11,416 nucleotides of DNA, from NCBI GenBank assembly GCA_036526195.1, contig DATCYZ010000006.1, positions 1 through 11,416 of the forward strand, read 5' to 3'. Below, in pieces: positions 5,472-11,416 of the stretch. The notes under the pieces were generated by a model that worked only from the letters and a program-made list of their open reading frames with translations, had not been told where the DNA came from and did no database searches. The number at the start of each line of letters is the position of its first letter. Position 1 is the first letter of the stretch. Made by a program: the position numbers and the translations under genes. This stretch comes from DATCYZ01 sp036526195 (lineage in GTDB: Bacteria; Pseudomonadota; Gammaproteobacteria; Burkholderiales; SG8-39).

Positions 5472-6338
5472 CTATCCCTGTGCAAACGCCTTGCGAAGCC
5501 GCGGCAGCGCCGCCTCCACGCTCTTCTCGCCGGCCGCGACGAGCGCCTCGCGCGTCGCCGGCTTCATGTCGTGGTGCGCCGGCAGCATCGGCGCGAGCAC
5601 CAGGTCCGCGCTGCGCCGCGCCTCGAGCGCCAGGCGCCGCGTCAGGATCGAGAACCCCTGGTAGAGCGCGTCGAAGGGGTCGTCGAGGTCCGCCTGTTCG
5701 GGCGGAAAGGTGACATCCACCGCGATGACGCGACGCGCGCCCAGCCCGCGCGCGGCCGCCACCGGCACCGGCGCGGAAAGATTTCCGTCGACGTACAGGC
5801 GACCGTCGATGCGCACCGGCTCGATCAGCCCGGGCGCGCTGCTCGAGGCCTGCACCGCGAGCCCGAGGTCGCCGCGATCGATCACGCGCATGGCCCCCGA
5901 GCGCAGGTCGGTGGCCACCGCTGCATAGCGCACCGGCAGGGATTCGATGGACCGTTCGCCGACGCGGTCGACCACGAACTGCCGGATGCGCGCGCCGCCG
6001 AACAGGCCCAGCTTCGGAAAGATCCAGTCGCGCAGCAGATTCAGGCTCATGCGAGCGCCCTCGCGCTCGATGGCGTCGGCGTCCATCCCGGCGGCATGCA
6101 GCGCGCCCACCAGCGCCCCGGCGCTCGAGCCGACGACGAAGTCGGGCTTCAGGCCGTGGCGGGCAAGCGCGCGCAGCACGCCGATGTGGCCGAAACCGCG
6201 GCAACCGCCGCCGCCAAGGACGAGGGCGATGCCGCCCGGTTTCGCCGCCTGCGTGGACGGCGCGAGCGCCGCGGCTGCGACGCCTGCGAGCGTCGCGCCG
6301 AGCACCCGGCGGCGCGAGAAATTCCGTGAATGGTTCAT
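5472..6338 (-). CDS. Patatin-like phospholipase (RssA-type) with Tat-like signal
   Basis: This is a 288-aa protein from the ATG at 6338, preceded by a GGAGAGGA ribosome site; an upstream in-frame ATG at 6374 lacks one and would bury the signal. N-terminal SRRRVLGATLAGVAAAALA (8-26) looks like a twin-arginine signal ending STQAA. The patatin signatures follow: oxyanion loop GGGGCRGFGH (42-51), nucleophile GSSAG (S72) and the catalytic Asp in DGN (D184), so the Ser-Asp dyad is complete. LGARRVIAVDV is typical of RssA/YchK relatives. It should hydrolyse acyl esters of lipids, probably in the periplasm or at the envelope. Its presence in a copper operon is unusual; a role in membrane lipid repair or turnover during metal stress is speculation. 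Confidence 0.85.
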   Translation of the reverse strand: MNHSRNFSRRRVLGATLAGVAAAALAPSTQAAKPGGIALVLGGGGCRGFGHIGVLRALARHGLKPDFVVGSSAGALVGALHAAGMDADAIEREGARMSLNLLRDWIFPKLGLFGGARIRQFVVDRVGERSIESLPVRYAAVATDLRSGAMRVIDRGDLGLAVQASSSAPGLIEPVRIDGRLYVDGNLSAPVPVAAARGLGARRVIAVDVTFPPEQADLDDPFDALYQGFSILTRRLALEARRSADLVLAPMLPAHHDMKPATREALVAAGEKSVEAALPRLRKAFAQG

Positions 6339-6416
6339 GAGATCCTCTCCGACACCAGGTCGCGTGCCCGGCATGGAGACCGCACCGGGTCGCGTTCAGC
6401 GGATGCCTACTTTACG

Positions 6417-6435
6417 CCGGGCGGCAGCCCCCCGG
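6417..6435 (-). terminator. Weak GC hairpin downstream of the SHOCT gene
   Basis: CCGGG-c-GGC and GCC-c-CCCGG form a near-perfect 19-bp palindrome 18 nt past the SHOCT stop. There is no T-run, and the predicted loop would be very tight. It could attenuate transcription into the patatin gene. The 114-bp gap (6339-6452) also has TAAAGT on the minus strand just after the hairpin, a possible weak -10 for a second promoter. Confidence 0.2.
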
Positions 6436-6452
6436 GCCGGCGGCATCACGCG

Positions 6453-6704
6453 TCAGGTCGCCAGGTCGCGTTTTTTCTTCTCGAACTCCTCGCTCTCGAT
6501 CTCGCCGCGCGCATAGCGTTCACGCAGCACCTCGAGCGCGCGGTTCCCCGTTTCGGGCGCGGCCCGCGTGGGGCTGCCGAACAACCACTTCAGCAGCACG
6601 ACGATGCCGAGCACGATCAGGACCCACCACAGCACCATATGCAGCATGCCGAACAGGCCCCAGCCGCCGCCCCAACCCATGCTTCCCATGTCACCCCACA
6701 TCAT
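6453..6704 (-). CDS. Small membrane protein with C-terminal SHOCT domain
   Basis: This is an 83-aa protein. The N-terminus is Met/Gly/Trp-rich (MMWGDMGSMGWGGGWG), followed by one membrane helix (about 18-42, MLHMVLWWVLIVLGIVVLLKW), a short linker, and a SHOCT motif (about 56-81: ALEVLRERYARGEIESEEF with a KKKRDL end). SHOCT is a short C-terminal helical pair found in many bacterial membrane proteins; it is thought to aid oligomerisation and has no fixed enzymatic role. Small proteins like this often lie in copper-resistance clusters. The GGAGG site is well placed before the ATGATG start, and the first ATG is chosen. The upstream Spy-like gene ends 18 bp before it, so they share a transcript. 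The Met-rich N-terminus may bind Cu(I), which is inference. Confidence 0.88.
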   Translation of the reverse strand: MMWGDMGSMGWGGGWGLFGMLHMVLWWVLIVLGIVVLLKWLFGSPTRAAPETGNRALEVLRERYARGEIESEEFEKKKRDLAT

Positions 6705-6722
6705 CTTGACCTCCGGTCGCGT

Positions 6723-7247
6723 TCAGTGCTTTCCCATGCCGCCGCGCATGCCACGGCGCATCTGCTCGCGCTGCTCCTTGGTGAGCACCGCATCGATGCG
6801 CTTGCGTGCATCCAGCATGGTGTCGAACATCTGCTTGTGGGACGCACTCATGGCCGCATAGGCCTTGCGCGCCTCGGCATCGTCGGTCTTGCCTGATTCG
6901 AGTTCATGCATGCGGTATTGCTGCTCGTGCATCTTGGCCATCAGGTCCCAGTGTTTGCGCGAGACCTCCTGCTGGATCTCGCCGATCTTCTGGCGCTGAT
7001 CGTCGCTGAGATTCAGGTAGCCGAGCCCGCCCATCATGCCGGGGCCCATCATCCCGCCCATGCCCTGACCCCCCATCATGCCGGGACCCATCATCCCGCC
7101 CATGCCCTGACCGCCCATCATGCCCGGACCCATCATCCCGCCCATGCCCTGACCGCCCATCATGCCGGGGGTCATGCCCTGCTGCGCCGAGGCCGGTGCG
7201 ATCGAAAGTGCGGCTGCGATTGCGGTGACTGCAAGAATGCGTTTCAT
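6723..7247 (-). CDS. Spy/CpxP-like periplasmic protein with Met-Gly repeats
   Basis: This is a 174-aa protein from the ATG at 7247, preceded by AAGGAGA. The signal peptide runs about 1-21 (ending PASAQ). Next comes a Met/Gly-rich region (24-75) with three tandem units GMGGMMGPGMMGGQ, then an all-helical domain (about 76-165) with LSDDQ (80-84) and LTKEQ near the end, the LTxxQ pattern of Spy/CpxP proteins. It closes with a basic Met-Gly tail (RRGMRGGMGKH). Spy-type proteins are periplasmic chaperones or stress sensors, and CnrX/ZraP relatives bind metals. The Met repeats are likely ligands for Cu(I) or Ag(I). It is followed at 18 bp by the SHOCT gene, and the 128-bp gap upstream separates it from the small secreted protein gene. 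Confidence 0.85.
   Translation of the reverse strand: MKRILAVTAIAAALSIAPASAQQGMTPGMMGGQGMGGMMGPGMMGGQGMGGMMGPGMMGGQGMGGMMGPGMMGGLGYLNLSDDQRQKIGEIQQEVSRKHWDLMAKMHEQQYRMHELESGKTDDAEARKAYAAMSASHKQMFDTMLDARKRIDAVLTKEQREQMRRGMRGGMGKH
7023..7148 (-). repeat. Three tandem 42-bp repeats coding for Met-Gly units
   Basis: Units lie at 7023-7064, 7065-7106 and 7107-7148, with a partial fourth copy continuing to about 7169. The second and third units differ at 2 of 42 positions; the first and second at 5. Each encodes 14 residues with five or six methionines. The period is a multiple of three, so copy-number change would keep the reading frame. Confidence 0.92.
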
Positions 7248-7346
7248 GTTTTGTTCTCCTTGAGTTCGAATGCGTGTCACGATGGATCAGGGCAACGAAG
7301 CTGCGCGTACGGCGCAAGCAAGCCGCAGGGCCCTGATCGGTACTGC

Positions 7347-7366
7347 CTGCGGCCGGAGGGCCGCAG
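7347..7366 (-). terminator. Perfect 8-bp stem downstream of the small secreted gene
   Basis: CTGCGGCC (7347-7354), loop GGAG, GGCCGCAG (7359-7366). It lies 9 bp past the stop of the minus-strand gene 7376-7789. There is no T-tract, so it may only attenuate or stabilise the message end. If it does terminate, the Spy-like gene must have its own promoter in 7248-7346, where I see no clear -35/-10. Confidence 0.4.
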
Positions 7367-7375
7367 AGGACGGCG

Positions 7376-7789
7376 TCAGCGCAGGACGCGCGCCGAGCGT
7401 GCGTAATACGCGGGGGGCGGCGCCCCGGGACGCGTCGAAAGATTCGCGTACCGGTAGATGATCGCCGGGCGCGGCAAAAGGACCTGCGGCGGCGGCGCCA
7501 CGAGCGCGTCCGATGGCGTCCCCGTGCCGGCATGGGTAGCCACGATCGCCATCTTGACCAGCGGCGCGCCATCGATCGAACTGCAGCAGGGGACCTCGTG
7601 CGCCCCGCCCGCGTCCGGCGCAACCGCTGCCACACCTGCCAGCGCGTGGCCGGCGAAGACAGCGCAGACGGGCTGCACCAGCAGCACCGCAAGCGCCATC
7701 AGCGCGAGCGTCAGGAACCCGCGGCCGCCCATTGGCCTCATGCGCGCTGCAAGAACGGCGGGAACTCGCGGAGAAATCGTGGCATCCAT
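7376..7789 (-). CDS. Small secreted protein of unknown function, first gene of the minus-strand copper cluster
   Basis: This protein is at most 137 aa (ATG 7789). A hydrophobic signal segment (RGFLTLALMALAVLLVQPVCA, about residues 23-43 of the long form) precedes a short mature region with a vicinal cysteine pair, HEVPCCSSIDG. The C-terminus is PPPAYYARSARVLR. Starts at 7741 (MRPMGG) or 7732 (GAGG 3 nt upstream) would give a more ordinary signal peptide; the 7789 ATG coincides with the start of transcription predicted from the FNR-like box, so it would need leaderless translation. I do not recognise the family. Similar small HxxxCC proteins sit beside copper and silver efflux genes, so periplasmic metal binding is a reasonable guess. 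It heads the minus-strand cluster and is divergent from the efflux operon. Confidence 0.7.
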   Translation of the reverse strand: MDATISPRVPAVLAARMRPMGGRGFLTLALMALAVLLVQPVCAVFAGHALAGVAAVAPDAGGAHEVPCCSSIDGAPLVKMAIVATHAGTGTPSDALVAPPPQVLLPRPAIIYRYANLSTRPGAPPPAYYARSARVLR

Positions 7790-7822
7790 TCTCTTACCCT
7801 ACCCACACGCCACACGCCGTGG

Positions 7823-7836
7823 TTAATCCAGATCAA
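7823..7836 (-). promoter_or_regulatory. FNR/ANR-type box for the minus-strand cluster
   Basis: TTAAT-CCAG-ATCAA matches TTGAT-N4-ATCAA at 9 of 10 positions. Its centre (7829.5) is about 41 bp from position 7788-7789. A weak minus-strand -10, TAGGGT (7801-7796), sits where a class II activated promoter would have it. This implies activation under oxygen limitation of the gene starting at or below 7789. Confidence 0.55.
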
Positions 7837-7959
7837 TCCCACAACCAGTGGAGTACGATGTCGCCATGCGCAGTAGAAGGAAACTCTTGGACCGCCCGCA
7901 CGCCCGATCGTTCCGCCGGGATTGCCGGCCGTCCTCCAAGCGACACGCGTGCAGGCAGG

Positions 7960-7973
7960 TTGATGCAAATCAA
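7960..7973 (+). promoter_or_regulatory. Perfect FNR/ANR/DNR box upstream of the efflux operon
   Basis: TTGAT-GCAA-ATCAA is an exact match to the FNR-family consensus. The centre at 7966.5 lies 41.5 bp from position 8008, and TAGTGT (7996-8001) is a candidate -10 at the right spacing. That is the standard class II activator geometry. The rest of the 222-bp gap (7790-8011) holds no convincing gene. Confidence 0.72.
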
Positions 7974-8011
7974 GCGTCGGCCGAACGGCCCCGCTTAGTG
8001 TCTGCGCTGTC

Positions 8012-8341
8012 ATGAAGCATTGCCTGCGTTTTCTGGTTTTGCTGCTCGCGCTGTGGTTGCCGCTGCAGACCGCCCTCGCGAGCGTCCTGCCGTCCTGCCC
8101 GGTGGCTGGCGCCATGGAAGCGGAGCGCCATGACGATGCGCCCTCGCCCGACGTCCACGAGGGCGATGCCGCGTGCACCGATTGTGCGATCTGCCACCTG
8201 TCGTGCACCTGGGCGCCGCCGCTTGCTGGCAGCGCCCGGCATCACGTGACGCACGCCGCCGTGCAGGCAGCCGCGCACGCTGCGCTGCTCGGCTTCACGC
8301 CTCCGATTCCCGACCGCCCGCCTCTCCCTCGCACGTCCTGA
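8012..8341 (+). CDS. Small Cys/His-rich secreted protein preceding RND efflux genes (CzcI-like position)
   Basis: This is a 109-aa protein with a clear signal peptide (about 1-23, FLVLLLALWLPLQTALAS). The mature part is acidic and His-rich (ERHDD, DVHEGD), followed by the cluster CTDCAICHLSC (C55, C58, C61, H62, C65) and a C-terminus rich in Pro (PPIPDRPPLPRTS). Short periplasmic proteins of this form (CzcI and DUF2946-like) often precede heavy-metal RND operons and are thought to bind or sense metal; family membership here is inferred from form and position rather than clear homology. No ribosome site precedes the ATG, and the predicted transcription start is about 4 nt upstream, so the mRNA may be essentially leaderless. 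It is 74 bp before the TolC-type gene, on the same strand. Confidence 0.75.
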   Translation: MKHCLRFLVLLLALWLPLQTALASVLPSCPVAGAMEAERHDDAPSPDVHEGDAACTDCAICHLSCTWAPPLAGSARHHVTHAAVQAAAHAALLGFTPPIPDRPPLPRTS

Positions 8342-8415
8342 ACCGTCCGTCCGCGGAACGCCGCGCCCTGCGCGTGCGTCCTCCGCGATGTTCAACCCCG
8401 TCGTGAAGGGATGTC

Positions 8416-9603
8416 ATGGTCAAGTGGATATTCGTCGCGCTCGTCGCGAGCGCGGGCAGCGTGCAGGCCGCAAGCCTTGCAGAGTTGCTGGAGGCCGCAT
8501 GGGCGCGCCGCCCCGAGGCCCAATCGCTGCAGGCGCGTCGCCTCGAAGCCCGGGAATCGGGCGCGCCCGCAGAATCGCTGCTCGCCGGCGCGCCGGCGCT
8601 CGGGCTGTCGACGCGCAACGATCGCCTCACCGAGAATCGCGGCAAGCTGGAATACGAAGTCGAGGTTTCGGCGCCGCTCTGGCTGCCGGGTGAGCGCGAG
8701 GCCCGGCGCACCCTCGCCAGCGCCGAGGTGGCCCTGCCGGATGCGGCGGCCGCCGTCGCCCGCCTCGGCCTGGCGGGAGACCTGCGCCGGATCGTGTGGC
8801 TTGCGCTCGCCGCACGCGCAGACACGGCCCTGATCCGTGCCCGCCGCGAGGCCGCCGAGGCGTTGGCGGCGGATGTCGAGCGCCGCGCGCGCGGAGGCGA
8901 GCTCGCGCGCGCCGATGCGCTGCTCGCACGCGCCGATGCGCTGCGCGTGCAAGGCCTGCAGGTCGCGGCCGAAGGCCGGCTGCAGAACGCGCTCGCCCAG
9001 CTGCGCCTGCTTACCGGCGCCGAGCGCCTGCCCGAGCCAGCGGAGGAACCGCTGCGCGACGCCGCCCCCGCGCAGGAGGACCCGCGCCTCGCGGCCGCCG
9101 CGGCCGCGATCGAGCGCGCCCGCGCACAATCCGGGCTCACCGCGCTCGCAACGCGTGCGTCCCCGGAGTTCGGCGTGCAATTCCGGCGCGACCGCGACCG
9201 ATCTGGCGTCGAGGCGAACGACAGCCTGAGTTTCCAGCTGCGCATCCCGTTCGCCACCGAGGCACGCAACAGGCCGTTGCGCGCCGCCGCCGAAGCGCGC
9301 CTCACCGAGGCGATGGTCGAGGCGCGTTACCGGCGCAGTGCGCTGGACGCCGCCGCGCAGGCCGCATCGCTCGAACTTGAGAACGCGCGCCGCGCCCTGC
9401 CGCCGGCGGACGCGCGACGCGAGGCCACGCGCGAAGCCGAACGCCTCGCCCGCCAGGCGTTCCGCCTTGGTGAAACCAGTCTTGCCGAACTGCTGCGCAC
9501 CACCGCGATCGCCGCGGACGCGGAAGGCGACGCGCTCGCCGCCCGCCTCGCCGTGTCGCGCGCCATCGCAATGCTCAACCAAGCCAGAGGATGGATGCCA
9601 TGA
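8416..9603 (+). CDS. TolC-family outer-membrane efflux channel (CusC/CzcC type)
   Basis: This is a 395-aa protein with a signal peptide (1-18, ending SVQA, no lipobox cysteine), then the OEP repeat plan: SLAELLEAAWARRPEAQSL at the mature N-terminus, long Ala/Arg/Leu-rich coiled-coil helices (about 100-210 and 285-390), and beta-strand segments (about 65-95 and 255-275). RQAFRLGETSLAELLR (about 351-366) is the typical end of the second OEP repeat. It should form the trimeric exit duct of a tripartite metal pump. At 395 aa it is slightly short for CzcC/CusC (about 420-460). GAAGGG (8404-8409) lies before the ATG. Its TGA overlaps the adaptor's ATG (ATGA). Confidence 0.9.
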   Translation: MVKWIFVALVASAGSVQAASLAELLEAAWARRPEAQSLQARRLEARESGAPAESLLAGAPALGLSTRNDRLTENRGKLEYEVEVSAPLWLPGEREARRTLASAEVALPDAAAAVARLGLAGDLRRIVWLALAARADTALIRARREAAEALAADVERRARGGELARADALLARADALRVQGLQVAAEGRLQNALAQLRLLTGAERLPEPAEEPLRDAAPAQEDPRLAAAAAAIERARAQSGLTALATRASPEFGVQFRRDRDRSGVEANDSLSFQLRIPFATEARNRPLRAAAEARLTEAMVEARYRRSALDAAAQAASLELENARRALPPADARREATREAERLARQAFRLGETSLAELLRTTAIAADAEGDALAARLAVSRAIAMLNQARGWMP

Positions 9604-11252
9604 CCGCGTTCAAACGCGCCTTGCTCGCCGTGCTGCTGCTGACCGGCGCGCTCGGTGCAGCGGGCCATGAGGACCATGATCACAAGAAGGACACCTCACC
9701 CGTGATCACACGCGATCTCGCACCGCGCGCCGAGTCGAGCACGCCGGAATTCGCCCTGCTCGCCACCCTCGAGGGCACACGGCTGGTGGTCTACCTGGAC
9801 CGTTTTGCCACCAACGAACCGGTCGGCAAGGCAACGCTCGAAATCGAGCAGTCGGGTCAAGCGCGTCGGTTGGCCGAAGTGTCGCCGGGAACCTATGCCA
9901 TCGACACGCCCTGGCTCGCGCAGCCGGGCCGCCATGCGCTGGTGTTCACGGTCGAGGCCGCAGGCACCGCCGACCTGCTCGACCTCCAGCTCGAAGTCCC
10001 TGCTGCTGCCGCCGCACCCGAGGTGGCGCCGCTTCCGTGGCGCGCCGCGCTCGTGGCGTTCGCCGTTCTGATTGCAGCGCTCGTCCTGTGGCGCCTTGCC
10101 AGGCGGCGCCGCGTTACCGCGATCCCCCTCGTCGTCGCGACCGTCTTCGCGCTCGGCGCGCCGCCGGCGCCCGCGCATCAGGGCGAGGACCACGGTGCAA
10201 AGGCCGCCGCAGCGCCCGCCGGCGCGACGACTGCGCCGGCGCCGGGTGCGACCCCGGCATCGCCCGCAGCCCCGGCGCGCCTGGGCGACGGCAGCGTCTT
10301 CGTCTCCAAGCCCTCGCAGCGCCAGCTAGGCATCCGCACGCAGCGTGCCGAACCGGCCGCGCAGACGCGCAGCGTCGAACTGGCCGGGCGCGTGGTGCCG
10401 GACCCGAACGCCGGCGGCCGCGTGCAGGCCAGCCAGTCCGGGCGCATCGAACCCGGGCCGAAGGGCTTGCCGCTCCCCGGGCGAGCCGTCGCGCGCGGCG
10501 AGATCCTCGCCTGGCTGCGTCCGGCGGTCTCGAGCATGGACCGCGCCGGGCGCGAGGCCGCGCTCGCCGAATTGACGGGCAGGAAGCGCCTCGCCGAACA
10601 GCAACTCGAGCGCTACCGGCAGCTCGAAGGATCGATTCCCCAGCGCCGCGTCGACGAAGTGCGCATCGAGATCGAATTCCTTGCCAAAGGTGAGATCGCC
10701 CTCTCGGCCGGCATCGAACGCCGCGAAGCCCTGGTCGCGCCGGTGGCCGGCATCGTCAGCGCCTCGCACGCGGTGGCCGGGCAGGTGGTGGAGGCGCGGG
10801 ACGTTCTTTTCGAGATCGTCGACCCGCGCCGCCTGATGGTCGAGGCGCTTGCCTACGATCCGGCGCTCGCCCGGGACACGTCCGGGGCGAGTGCGCCGCT
10901 CGGCGACACGGTGCTCGCGCTCGAGTTCGCCGGAGCCGGCCTGCAATTGCGCGAGCAGGCGGTGCCGCTGCTGTTTCGCATCCGCCCGCCGGTGCCGGCG
11001 CTGGGGGTCGGGCAGACGCTGAAGGTGCATGTCGCAACGCGGGAGCAGGTCGAGGCGGTGCGCGTGCCGCGCAGCGCTCTTTCGGGGGGCGCCGAGCCAA
11101 CGCTGTGGATTCACGTTTCGGCGGAGCGCTTCATGTCGCGAAAGGTGCGCACGCTGCCGCTGGATGCAACCCATGTCGCGGTGGTGTCCGGACTTGCGCG
11201 GGGCGAGCGCTATGTGGTCGAGGGTGCCAGCGTTCTCGGACAGGTGAGGTAG
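9600..11252 (+). CDS. RND periplasmic adaptor (CusB/CzcB family) with extra N-terminal region
   Basis: This protein is 550 aa from ATG 9600, which overlaps the channel gene's stop (ATGA) and has AGAGGA 8 nt upstream; another ATG at 9591 is too close to that site. After a signal peptide comes a His-rich HEDHDHKK (about 23-30), a beta-rich domain (about 45-135), a membrane segment (about 147-167) ending RLARRRR, a second hydrophobic signal-like stretch (about 173-190), another His motif HQGEDHG, a Pro/Ala linker (about 200-228), then the adaptor core: barrel-sandwich start RVQASQSGRIEPG, coiled-coil hairpin (about 315-365), VAPVAGIVSASHAVAGQVVEARD, and a C-terminal membrane-proximal domain. It links the inner-membrane pump to the channel. 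Usual adaptors are 380-450 aa; the additional 170-190 residues are the oddity. The methionine copper-relay residues of E. coli CusB are not evident. Confidence 0.9.
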   Translation: MTAFKRALLAVLLLTGALGAAGHEDHDHKKDTSPVITRDLAPRAESSTPEFALLATLEGTRLVVYLDRFATNEPVGKATLEIEQSGQARRLAEVSPGTYAIDTPWLAQPGRHALVFTVEAAGTADLLDLQLEVPAAAAAPEVAPLPWRAALVAFAVLIAALVLWRLARRRRVTAIPLVVATVFALGAPPAPAHQGEDHGAKAAAAPAGATTAPAPGATPASPAAPARLGDGSVFVSKPSQRQLGIRTQRAEPAAQTRSVELAGRVVPDPNAGGRVQASQSGRIEPGPKGLPLPGRAVARGEILAWLRPAVSSMDRAGREAALAELTGRKRLAEQQLERYRQLEGSIPQRRVDEVRIEIEFLAKGEIALSAGIERREALVAPVAGIVSASHAVAGQVVEARDVLFEIVDPRRLMVEALAYDPALARDTSGASAPLGDTVLALEFAGAGLQLREQAVPLLFRIRPPVPALGVGQTLKVHVATREQVEAVRVPRSALSGGAEPTLWIHVSAERFMSRKVRTLPLDATHVAVVSGLARGERYVVEGASVLGQVR

Positions 11253-11255
11253 CCG

Positions 11256-11416
11256 ATGTTCGAGGCCATCGTTCGCACCAGCCTGCGCCAGCGGCTGCTG
11301 GTCGCAGTCGCCTCGCTCCTGCTGGTGGCGTGGGGCAGCTTGAGCCTGCGCGGCCTGCCGGTGGACGTGTTCCCCGACCTGAACCGGCCCACGGTCACGC
11401 TCATGACCGAGGCGGG
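11256..11416 (+). CDS. Heavy-metal RND pump (CusA/CzcA family), 5' end only
   Basis: Only the first 53 codons are in the window; no stop is reached before the edge. The visible part is the first transmembrane helix (about 14-30, LLVAVASLLLVAWGS) and the loop LPVDVFPDLNRPTVT, the standard RND N-terminus with the conserved FPD. The FPDLNRPTVT form belongs to an HME-RND-like subgroup. GAGGT lies 5 nt before the ATG, 3 bp after the adaptor's stop. It would be a proton-driven exporter of periplasmic metal, working with the adaptor and channel just upstream. The methionine or acidic residues that decide Cu/Ag versus Co/Zn/Cd specificity lie outside the window. Confidence 0.9.
   Translation, partial: MFEAIVRTSLRQRLLVAVASLLLVAWGSLSLRGLPVDVFPDLNRPTVTLMTEA

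Noticed and set aside
4947..6329. Long plus- and minus-strand frames over the patatin and CopG genes
   Set aside because: They contradict the frames that hold the patatin dyad and the CGCC motif, and show only Arg/Ala/His-rich composition.
6385..6726. 12-bp direct repeat GGTCGCGTTCAG (near 6388 and 6715) as a possible insertion scar
   Set aside because: The two copies are short, GC-rich and 330 bp apart, with no transposase or inverted repeat ends; chance or a small local duplication suffices.
7023..7169. Regularly repeated DNA that could suggest a CRISPR array
   Set aside because: Units are directly adjacent with no unique spacers, and they lie in frame inside a Met-Gly coding region.
7285..7338. 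Inverted repeat GATCAGGGC / GCCCTGATC upstream of the Spy-like gene
   Set aside because: The 9-bp arms are separated by 36 bp and are not placed near a visible promoter; not strong enough to call an operator.
7858..7998. 46-codon ORF in the divergent gap
   Set aside because: It runs through the FNR box, has no ribosome site and no recognisable protein features; the region reads as regulatory.
8183..8200. CAICH as a c-type heme site in the 8012 protein
   Set aside because: The protein is only about 85 residues when mature, lacks an evident axial Met or cytochrome helices, and the motif overlaps a denser Cys cluster better explained by metal binding.
8392..9582. 396-codon minus-strand open frame opposite the TolC-family gene
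   Set aside because: The plus strand encodes a complete efflux channel with signal peptide and OEP repeats. The reverse frame is low complexity and has no ribosome site.

Overview
The window is about 70% GC. It holds a compact run of metal-handling genes from a Gram-negative bacterium: TolC/adaptor/RND tripartite efflux parts, Tat-type signals, an outer-membrane channel and a c-type cytochrome lipoprotein. The GC content, the Tn501/Tn21-like mer promoter and two FNR/ANR-type boxes suggest a facultatively anaerobic, probably denitrifying pseudomonad-like organism, most likely Betaproteobacteria. That placement is inference; no rRNA or housekeeping marker is present.

Region 1 (about 1-2652). 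A SAM-dependent methyltransferase runs toward a Hg(II)-type merR. From the divergent mer operator, merT, merP and a tiny cysteine-rich GDCCVxC protein run on the plus strand with overlapping ends. A small CDF-like membrane transporter follows 71 bp downstream, and its predicted metal site has Cys where the family usually has His. No merA reductase or merB lyase is present in the window, so the cluster is regulator + uptake + Cys-rich small protein + possible exporter.

Region 2 (about 2683-7789, all minus strand). This reads right to left as a copper or metal-stress operon: a small secreted protein, a Spy/CpxP-like Met-rich periplasmic protein, a SHOCT-domain membrane protein, a Tat-exported patatin-like hydrolase, a DUF411/CopG-like copper protein, an unknown multi-pass membrane protein, a Tat-exported multicopper oxidase, and a lipoprotein cytochrome c. 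The last three overlap by 4 bp at each junction or nearly so, which suggests translational coupling.

Region 3 (about 8012 to the window end, plus strand). A small Cys/His-rich secreted protein is followed by a TolC-family channel, an unusually long membrane-fusion protein, and the first 53 codons of a heavy-metal RND pump.

Regions 2 and 3 are divergent. The 222-bp gap between them carries two FNR/ANR/DNR-type boxes, one perfect and one 9/10, each about 41 bp from a plausible start of the gene it faces. The simplest reading is that both arms of this copper-type resistance island are switched on by oxygen limitation, where Cu(I) is most toxic. The most novel-looking parts are the merA-less mer/GDCCVxC/CDF cassette and the FNR-paired divergent control region.
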